A stretch of 37,800 nucleotides of DNA from Hyphomicrobiales bacterium (GTDB lineage Bacteria; Pseudomonadota; Alphaproteobacteria; Rhizobiales; Beijerinckiaceae). Every line of letters begins with the position of its first letter. Position 1 is the stretch's first letter. A model generated the notes under the pieces. It did not search any database and had not been told where the DNA came from. It saw only the letters and a program-made list of their open reading frames with translations. The translations under genes and the position numbers were made by a program. This document shows, piece by piece, positions 32,592 through 37,800 of this stretch. The stretch covers positions 1-37,800 of the forward strand of contig JAQGKD010000041.1 of NCBI GenBank assembly GCA_028290285.1, read 5' to 3'.

Positions 32592-32690
32592 TATCAGGCT
32601 CCTAGGGCGGCAGCCGGCGTCCGCGGGAGGCGGGCGGCGATGTCGGGAACGGCTGCCCAACTCGCGATCTTCTTGGTCAAAGCGCGGGCC

Positions 32691-32736
32691 TTGACGACTA
32701 ACAACCAACCTGAAATATGTCAATATGGCTGACATA
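32691..32736 (+). promoter_or_regulatory. Promoter and inverted-repeat operator upstream of the MarR gene
   Basis: TTGACG (32691-32696) followed after 17 bases by AATATG (32714-32719) is a plausible -35/-10 pair. A perfect 7-bp inverted repeat, TATGTCA (32716-32722) and TGACATA (32730-32736) with a 7-base spacer, overlaps the -10 and lies 14 bases before the MarR start codon. Its place and symmetry suit autoregulation by the MarR-family product. Binding by that protein is inferred. Confidence 0.6.
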
Positions 32737-32750
32737 AAAGGGATTTTTTG

Positions 32751-33305
32751 ATGGATCAGGCGCTCCAGGCAAAGCCCGATTCCCGCAAGCATCCGACGAT
32801 ACCCGAGGCGGGGCCAGCGCCCATGTTCGACCTGATCGAACTGTTCTTCTTCGCCTATCGCGACTTCGTCGCCGATCCCGACCGGCTGCTGGAGAGCCTT
32901 ACGTTTGGCCGCGCGCATCACCGGGTGCTGCACTTCGTCCTGCGCCATCCTGGTCTCATGATCGCAGAACTCCTTGATATATTGGGCATCACCAAGCAGA
33001 GCCTCAACCGCGTCCTGAAGGAACTGCTGGACGAGGGCTATGTCGAGGCTCGTCCGGGGGTGAGCGACCGGCGCCAGCGGCTCCTGTATCTCACGCCGGA
33101 GGGACGGCGGCTGGCGCTCGAACTGTCGGAGCTGCAAAGCCACCGTTTCGCCCGGGCACTGAGCGAATTGCCTGATGGATCCCGGTCGGGTGCCATTGAT
33201 TTTCTGCTCGCGATGATCGATCCATCCGAACGCGAGAAGGTGGCCGGCCTTGTCTGGCAGAGCGGCAGCGGGGCCAATACGGCCGGGCAGGAGCCTTCGA
33301 AATGA
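32751..33305 (+). CDS. petP: MarR-family transcriptional regulator (PetP-like)
   Basis: The 184-residue protein has a MarR winged helix-turn-helix (about 55-135): RAHHRVLHFVLRHPGLMIAE, LLDILGITKQSLNRVLKELL, GYVEARPGVSDRRQRLLYLT. A start at ATG 32751 is preferred. Its stop overlaps the next start by four bases (ATGA), so the response regulator is translationally coupled. A MarR gene fused in translation to an OmpR-type gene matches the petP-petR pair of Rhodobacter capsulatus, which is needed for bc1 expression; the symbol rests on this order and domain pairing. An inverted repeat overlaps its promoter. Confidence 0.8.
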   Translation: MDQALQAKPDSRKHPTIPEAGPAPMFDLIELFFFAYRDFVADPDRLLESLTFGRAHHRVLHFVLRHPGLMIAELLDILGITKQSLNRVLKELLDEGYVEARPGVSDRRQRLLYLTPEGRRLALELSELQSHRFARALSELPDGSRSGAIDFLLAMIDPSEREKVAGLVWQSGSGANTAGQEPSK

Positions 33306-34039
33306 CGGATATGGCCGCTGGTCCGGGCACCAGCATTCCGCCTGCCGACGACGCGCCGCATCTGCTCGTCGTGGACGATGACCGGCGCATCCGCGCGCTG
33401 CTCTCGCGCTATCTCAGCGGGCAGGGCTATCGCGTGACCACCGCCGGCAATGCGCTGGAGGCGCGCGCGCGGCTGCGGAGCCTTTCTTTCGACCTGATTA
33501 TTCTCGATGTGATGATGCCGGGCGAGAACGGTTTTGAGTTCGCCAGTTCCTATCGTGAGGAATCCGACGTGCCGATCCTCATGCTGACCGCTCGGACCGA
33601 CACCCAGGACCGGGTGCGCGGGCTGGAGACGGGGGTGGACGATTACCTCGCCAAGCCCTTCGAGCCCAAGGAATTGTCGCTGCGCATCGCCTCGATCCTG
33701 CGGCGCATGACGGCGCGGCCGGAGGCTGTCGTCGTCAGCAGCGTGGCGAGCGTGCGATTCGGCGTGTTCTCCTTCAATCTCGAACGGGGCGAATTGCGTC
33801 AGGCCGACGAGATCATCCGGCTGACGGACCGCGAGCGCTTCATGCTGCGCCTTCTGTCAAACGCTGCCGGAGAGCCCGTCTCGCGCGAGACCCTGGCGGG
33901 CGAGGGGGGCGCGAACAACGAGCGTACCGTCGATGTGCAGATCAATCGGTTGCGCCGCAAGATCGAGACCGACCCGACCAATCCGCTTCACCTGCAAACC
34001 GCGCGGGGCGCCGGCTATCGCCTGATGCTGGACCGATGA
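33302..34039 (+). CDS. petR: OmpR-family response regulator (PetR-like)
   Basis: The 245-residue protein has an N-terminal receiver domain with acidic pocket LLVVDDDRRIR, phosphoacceptor Asp69 (LIILDVMMPGENG), the Thr in MLTAR and Lys118 in YLAKPF. A C-terminal OmpR-type winged helix follows (RLTDRERFMLRLLSNAAGEP, NNERTVDVQINRLRRKIE, LQTARGAGYRLM). It is translationally coupled to the MarR gene and followed after 19 bases by a histidine kinase, its likely partner. Homology to R. capsulatus PetR is inferred from context and domain type. Confidence 0.85.
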   Translation: MTDMAAGPGTSIPPADDAPHLLVVDDDRRIRALLSRYLSGQGYRVTTAGNALEARARLRSLSFDLIILDVMMPGENGFEFASSYREESDVPILMLTARTDTQDRVRGLETGVDDYLAKPFEPKELSLRIASILRRMTARPEAVVVSSVASVRFGVFSFNLERGELRQADEIIRLTDRERFMLRLLSNAAGEPVSRETLAGEGGANNERTVDVQINRLRRKIETDPTNPLHLQTARGAGYRLMLDR

Positions 34040-34058
34040 ACGCGAACCGGGACCGCTC

Positions 34059-35432
34059 ATGAGCCTGTCATTCTTTCCGGCCTATTTTGAACGACCTCGC
34101 GCGATCTGGCGCGATCTGACGCGCCGTCTCGCCGACTACATGCCGAAGGGTCTTTATGCACGGTCGCTGCTCATCGTCATCGTGCCGATGGTCGTTCTGC
34201 AATCGGCGATCGCTTATTTCTTCATGGAGCGGCACTGGCAGTTGGTGACATTCCGGCTCTCGCAGGCCGTCGTGCAGGATATTGCGAGCGTTTCCGATCT
34301 CTATCGCGCCAATCCGCTGCCCGAGAATGTCAGGCTCATCCAGAAGGTTGCCACTGAGCGTCTGGGTCTCGACGTGGAATTCCTGCCGAAGGAGCCTTTG
34401 CCGCCGGCGCTCCCCAAGCCGTTCTTCTCCATTCTCGACCAAGCGCTGTCGCGCGAGATCTCCACGCAGATCAAGCGGCCGTTCTGGATCGACACGGTCG
34501 GTCGCTCCAGCCTCGTTGAAATCCGCATCCAGCTGGACAATGCGGTGATGCGTGTCGTTGCCAATCGAAACGCGGCCTATGCGTCGAATTCGCATATCTT
34601 CCTTGTCTGGATGGTCGGCACGTCGCTGGTCCTGCTCGCCGTATCCATCGCTTTCCTGCGCAACCAGATCCGGCCGATCCTGCGGCTTGCAGGTGCTGCG
34701 CAGGATTTCGGCAAGGGCCGCGACACCGAATGGCGGCCCCATGGCGCGCGCGAAGTGCGGCAGGCCGGCTATGCCTTCATGGAGATGAAGCGGCGCATCG
34801 AACGTGCCATGGAACAGCGCACGGCGATGCTGAACGGCGTCAGTCACGATCTGCGCACGATCCTCACACGCTTCAAGCTGTCGCTGGCGCTGCTCGGCGA
34901 AGGACCCGAATTCGAGGCGATGCAGAAGGACATCGAGGAAATGCAGCGCATGCTGGAGGCCTATCTCGCCTTCGCGCGCGGCGATGCGGGCGAAGCGGCG
35001 GCGCCCACCGACATGCGGGCGCTGCTCGAAGAATTGAAAGCGGATTCCGAGCGGCAGGGACATCCTGCGCAGATCGAAGTCTCGGGCGAGAGCACGGTGA
35101 TCGTGCGGCCTGACGCTTTCAAAAGGTGCCTGGGAAACCTGGTGTCAAACGCGCTGCGTTATGGCCACAGGATCGAGATCAGCGCGTCTTGCGACAAGCG
35201 TTTTCTCACCGTGCATGTGGATGATGACGGGCCGGGCATTCCAGCGGGCGAGCGCGAGGATGTGTTCCGCCCCTTCTACCAGCGCGACGAGGCGCGCACG
35301 CTGGAGGAAGGTTTCGGCACGGGGCTCGGGCTGGCGATCGCCCGCGACATCGCACGCTCGCACGGCGGCGACATCCAGCTCGGGCAAAGCCCGCTCGGCG
35401 GATTGCGCGCCACGGTGCGGGTGCCGGTTTAA
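34059..35432 (+). CDS. Sensor histidine kinase (EnvZ-like)
   Basis: The 457-residue protein has two membrane helices (about 36-56 and 179-200) flanking a periplasmic sensor of about 120 residues, then a HAMP segment (RNQIRPILRLAGAAQDFG), the DHp helix with phosphorylatable His263 (NGVSHDLRTILTRFKLSL) and a C-terminal ATPase domain: N box GNLVSNALRYG, G1 DDDGPGIP, G2 GTGLGLAIARDIA. The H-box has Ile where many EnvZ-type kinases have Pro (HDLRTI, not HDLRTP). It lies 19 bases after the response regulator, which it probably phosphorylates. The signal is unknown. Confidence 0.93.
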   Translation: MSLSFFPAYFERPRAIWRDLTRRLADYMPKGLYARSLLIVIVPMVVLQSAIAYFFMERHWQLVTFRLSQAVVQDIASVSDLYRANPLPENVRLIQKVATERLGLDVEFLPKEPLPPALPKPFFSILDQALSREISTQIKRPFWIDTVGRSSLVEIRIQLDNAVMRVVANRNAAYASNSHIFLVWMVGTSLVLLAVSIAFLRNQIRPILRLAGAAQDFGKGRDTEWRPHGAREVRQAGYAFMEMKRRIERAMEQRTAMLNGVSHDLRTILTRFKLSLALLGEGPEFEAMQKDIEEMQRMLEAYLAFARGDAGEAAAPTDMRALLEELKADSERQGHPAQIEVSGESTVIVRPDAFKRCLGNLVSNALRYGHRIEISASCDKRFLTVHVDDDGPGIPAGEREDVFRPFYQRDEARTLEEGFGTGLGLAIARDIARSHGGDIQLGQSPLGGLRATVRVPV

Positions 35433-35449
35433 GTTCGTCTGGCGGCTGC

Positions 35450-35492
35450 CGTCAGATGGATTGCCGCGTCGCTGCGCTCCTCGCCATGACGG
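35450..35492. repeat. Truncated, inverted relative of the 82-bp REP-like element
   Basis: The reverse complement of this stretch aligns with the left half of 26721-26802 (CGTCATGGCGAGGAGCGCAG against CGTCCTTGCGAGGAGCGAAG, continuing to CAATCCA). CGTCA and TGACG remain as short inverted ends. It is a half copy lying in the convergent gap between the histidine kinase and the TetR-like gene. Confidence 0.65.
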
Positions 35493-35501
35493 TTCGACGA
35501 G

Positions 35502-36341
35502 TTACATCGTATGCGTGCGGCGTTCTTCCGGGTCGAGCGGGCCTTCATCGTCCCAGCCGCTGCTGGAGCGCGAAGGGCGGCGCGCGCGGGTTCGGTTGAA
35601 CAAGGCGCGCGCCAGAGTGCGCAGCGGGGCGGCGAGGCGGTTGACGTCCTCGACGCGGGCAACAAGCGTTTCGCCACGCGTCAATTCGCGATCGAGCGCC
35701 GCCATGGTGCGCGCATAGGCTGGATCATCGTCATCGAACCAGACATCCAGGATGCGCATCCACGCGAGCACGAGGCCCTGCAGCTTCACCGCGCCGACCG
35801 CGCCCTCGGAGGAAATGTCGGCGGCTTCCAGCATGAAGCGCATGGAATTCAGCGCGACCTGATTGAGCGCGGCTGCCGAGACCGGATCGCGTTTCGCCCA
35901 TTCGACGATGGCGCGCAGAGCCTCGCGGCGCGGCGCCATCGCGTCGAGCCGGCGCATGAGCACGTCGAACAGGCGCTCTTTGGCAGGTTCGGCCATTAGG
36001 TCGTTGGTCGTGCCGTCCAGCACCTGCTTGTCGATCATGCGCGAATAGGCGCCGAGCACCGCGCCCTTTGAAGGGAAGGCGTCGCGGAAGTCAGACAGTG
36101 TGACGTGGGCCTCGGCCGCGACGTCGGAGATTGAAATCTCTTCCCAGCGGCGCTCGGCCGCCAGCGTCATCAGCGCCTCGACGATGGCCGCGCGCTTGTC
36201 CTTGGGGGCGGATTTCGGATGCTCCGGCCGGTCTGGCCCCAGATCCGCGCGATCGGGCGCGCCAAGCGCGGCTTCTGCTTCGGCGGCCGCCTTCAGCGGG
36301 TCGGACTTCAGTGGATCCGGCTGTTCGTTCAAATCGGCCAT
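35502..36341 (-). CDS. TetR-family-like protein with charged N- and C-terminal extensions
   Basis: The protein is 279 residues from the ATG at 36341 (GAGGG seven bases upstream). A charged, disordered-looking N-terminal stretch (about 1-45) precedes a TetR-type helix-turn-helix (KDKRAAIVEALMTLAAERRW, ISISDVAAEAHVTLSDFRDAF, SKGAVLGAYSRM). The all-helical C-terminal part has ALRAIVEWAKRDPVSAAA and WFDDDDPAYARTMAALDREL. The last helices resemble the COQ9 fold, which is TetR-derived, so a lipid-binding rather than DNA-binding role is possible. A low-complexity Arg/Ser/Asp tail ends it. It lies about 97 bases after proC on the same strand. Confidence 0.8.
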   Translation of the reverse strand: MADLNEQPDPLKSDPLKAAAEAEAALGAPDRADLGPDRPEHPKSAPKDKRAAIVEALMTLAAERRWEEISISDVAAEAHVTLSDFRDAFPSKGAVLGAYSRMIDKQVLDGTTNDLMAEPAKERLFDVLMRRLDAMAPRREALRAIVEWAKRDPVSAAALNQVALNSMRFMLEAADISSEGAVGAVKLQGLVLAWMRILDVWFDDDDPAYARTMAALDRELTRGETLVARVEDVNRLAAPLRTLARALFNRTRARRPSRSSSGWDDEGPLDPEERRTHTM

Positions 36342-36438
36342 GGCGGCGCCCTCGTGTCGTTTGACCCTAACAGGTCTCACCAACCTATCTAGGCCGGGGC
36401 GGCGGCACATCCAAGGGGCGCGAGGTCGCGGAGTGGCG

Positions 36439-37272
36439 TCAGCCGGACAATTCGCCTGCACGCCGCAGCGCGCTCGCGACAGCCTCTCGCATCAACGGGT
36501 CAAGCCCTTGCGCGCCCATGAGCACCGCGAGAGCAGCCGCCGTGGTGCCGCCCGGCGAGGTGACATTTTCGCGAAGCTTGGAGGGCGCGAGCTCTGGCGA
36601 TTGCCGCATCAGTTCGCCGGAGCCCTCAACAGTGGCGCGCGCCAGACGGAGGCTGAGATCGGCCGGCAGCCCTGCGGCTTCACCGGCCTTGGCCAGACAT
36701 TCCGTGAGGTAGAAAATGTAAGCGGGCCCGGAGCCCGAGACGGCGGTGACCGCGTCGATCAGGCTTTCGCTGTCGAGCCATTCGACCGCGCCCACCGCGC
36801 CGAGCAGCGCATCGGTCATGTCGCGCTGGCGGGGCGTCACGGTCTCGCTGGCGGCGACGCCGGTGATCCCGCGCCCGATGGCGGCGGGCGTGTTGGGCAT
36901 GGCGCGTACGATCGCGCCAGCGGCCGGCAGGCGGGCGGCGATATCCGCGATGCGCTTGCCCGCGAGAATGGAAATAACCAGCGTGCCCGGCCCCGTGAGC
37001 GCGCCAAGCGATGTCGCCGCGCTGTCCAGCATCTGCGGTTTTACCGCGAGGATGAGAACTTCCGCCGCGGTCAGCTTGTCAGCCGGCGGGTTGAGCGCGA
37101 TGCCGTTGGCCGCGCAGAGCGCCGCGAGTTCGGCGTAAGGCGCAGGTTCGAGAATGGTGATGGCGTCGCCGCGCAGGCCCATGGCGAGCCAGCCCGACAG
37201 CATGGCTGATCCCATTCGTCCCGCGCCGACCAGAGTGAGCGACGCGGGAAGAGCCTTTGCGGTTTGCGACAT
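36439..37272 (-). CDS. proC: Pyrroline-5-carboxylate reductase
   Basis: ProC reduces 1-pyrroline-5-carboxylate to proline with NAD(P)H. The 277-residue protein has the Rossmann LTLVGAGRMGSAMLSGWL, the VLILAVKPQ strand, RAMPNTPAAIGRGITGV and the C-terminal family signature AVSGSGPAYIFYL...LAKAGEAAGLP with ENVTSPGGTTAAAL. Start ATG 37272 overlaps the ybjN-like stop (TGATG), so the two are translationally coupled. Confidence 0.97.
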   Translation of the reverse strand: MSQTAKALPASLTLVGAGRMGSAMLSGWLAMGLRGDAITILEPAPYAELAALCAANGIALNPPADKLTAAEVLILAVKPQMLDSAATSLGALTGPGTLVISILAGKRIADIAARLPAAGAIVRAMPNTPAAIGRGITGVAASETVTPRQRDMTDALLGAVGAVEWLDSESLIDAVTAVSGSGPAYIFYLTECLAKAGEAAGLPADLSLRLARATVEGSGELMRQSPELAPSKLRENVTSPGGTTAAALAVLMGAQGLDPLMREAVASALRRAGELSG

Positions 37273-37772
37273 CAGGCTTCGCCGACGGTCTCGAACATGG
37301 CGGACTCGAGCGCCTCACGCGCGGTCTTGCCCGCCCACATCACGAACTGGAACGATTGATAATAACGCTCGCAGGCCGTAACGGCTGCTTTCAGCACAGC
37401 TTCGCATTGCTGCGGCGTCGGTTCGGCGCCGCCCGACAGGATGATCGCGTGGCGGAAGATGACCACGTTTTCCGATTCCCAAAGGCCGAAATGGCCGACC
37501 CAGAGCTGCTCGTTGATGAGCGACACCAGCGCGTGCACTTCCGCCCTGCGGCGCTCGGCGATCTTCACATCGAAGGCGCACGCGACGTGCAGGGACTCGA
37601 CGTTCGGCAGCCAGGTGAAGGCGACATGATAATCGGTCCAGCCGCCGCCGACCGATATCGAAATCTCGTCATCGTCTTCGCGGTCGAAACGCCAATCGTT
37701 GACGGAGGCAATTCGCTCGACCACATCGACCGGATGTTCGGTGCGTTCGAGTTCGACATGCATGGATGACAT
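37272..37772 (-). CDS. YbjN-domain protein
   Basis: The 166-residue protein (ATG at 37772, with an in-frame ATG three codons later at 37763) has the YbjN / type III secretion chaperone-like fold signature: a helix-strand N-terminal half (VDVVERIASVNDWRFDREDD, EISISVGGGWTDYHVAFTW) and a C-terminal half with LVSLINEQLWVGHFGLWESE and TACERYYQSFQFVMW. The family is widespread in alphaproteobacteria without a settled function. It is translationally coupled to proC. The upstream promoter lies at or beyond the right edge. Confidence 0.88.
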   Translation of the reverse strand: MSSMHVELERTEHPVDVVERIASVNDWRFDREDDDEISISVGGGWTDYHVAFTWLPNVESLHVACAFDVKIAERRRAEVHALVSLINEQLWVGHFGLWESENVVIFRHAIILSGGAEPTPQQCEAVLKAAVTACERYYQSFQFVMWAGKTAREALESAMFETVGEA

Positions 37773-37800
37773 AGGCGGGAGCCTTGGGACCAAAGGAGCT

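Noticed and set aside
36100..37209. A 369-codon plus-strand frame opposite proC and the TetR-like gene
   Set aside because: It crosses two real genes on the other strand and has a low-complexity Arg/Ala/Ser composition; it is a shadow.
1..37800. tRNA or rRNA genes and CRISPR arrays
   Set aside because: I scanned the intergenic gaps by eye and found no cloverleaf-like sequence with a TTCGA-type T-loop in the right place and no regularly spaced short direct repeats. Each gap is too small or already explained. A covariance-model scan could still find a small RNA.

Overview
The window is chromosomal DNA of an alphaproteobacterium, most likely a member of the Hyphomicrobiales (Rhizobiales). Support comes from the GC-rich coding sequence, from alphaproteobacterial gene orders (petAB next to trmL-hemF; uvrC-pgsA-moaD-moaE; carB-greA; ilvE divergent from a MarR/OmpR/histidine-kinase operon; ybjN-proC-tetR) and from two 121-bp palindromic intergenic elements that resemble the rhizobial RIME family. 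I saw no tRNA, rRNA, CRISPR array, insertion sequence or phage gene. Most of the window is core metabolism and housekeeping.

Layout. 1-3061: cytochrome bc1 genes (petB partial, petA) on the minus strand, divergent from trmL-hemF. 3068-8314: an accessory block with a small membrane protein, a GtrA-family protein, a secreted tandem spore-coat-U (SCPU) protein, two TadE-like pseudopilins and a large TadG-like protein carrying a duplicated beta-rich module. No Tad ATPase, secretin, prepilin peptidase, chaperone or usher is present. 8315-12555: carB with an attenuator-like leader, a terminator, then greA. 12677-17117: a small exported protein, an ELM1-family protein, a 2OG-Fe(II) oxygenase, trxB and a LysR regulator. 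17151-19828: a palindromic element, msrP, and the methylthioadenosine/adenine salvage pair mtnP-apt. 19875-22657: a fused double MaoC protein behind ychF, and a YchJ-family SEC-C protein. 22938-25167: a locally AT-richer pair, a UbiA/DPPR-synthase-like prenyltransferase and a polytopic GT-C-like protein, ending against a degenerate second copy of the pth 3' end. 25263-27786: pth, rplY and prs. 28029-31487: uvrC-pgsA-moaD-moaE. 31537-35432: the second palindromic element, ilvE, and a MarR-response regulator-histidine kinase operon (petP/petR-like) with a clear inverted-repeat operator. 35502-37772: a TetR-like protein, proC and a YbjN-domain protein.

How the parts connect. The petPR-type regulators of Rhodobacter capsulatus are required for cytochrome bc1 expression, and here bc1 genes lie in the same window about 31 kb away. 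MoaD/MoaE supply the molybdenum cofactor that MsrP needs. MtnP makes adenine, which Apt converts to AMP using PRPP from Prs; PRPP is also the presumed donor for the UbiA-like enzyme.

The best candidates for something undescribed are (i) the orphan SCPU/TadE/TadE/TadG surface block, especially the tandem module in the TadG-like protein, and (ii) the UbiA-GT pair with the pth-tail scar beside it. The intergenic palindromes and the carB leader are the best non-coding observations. All function calls rest on reading sequence motifs; no database search was run.
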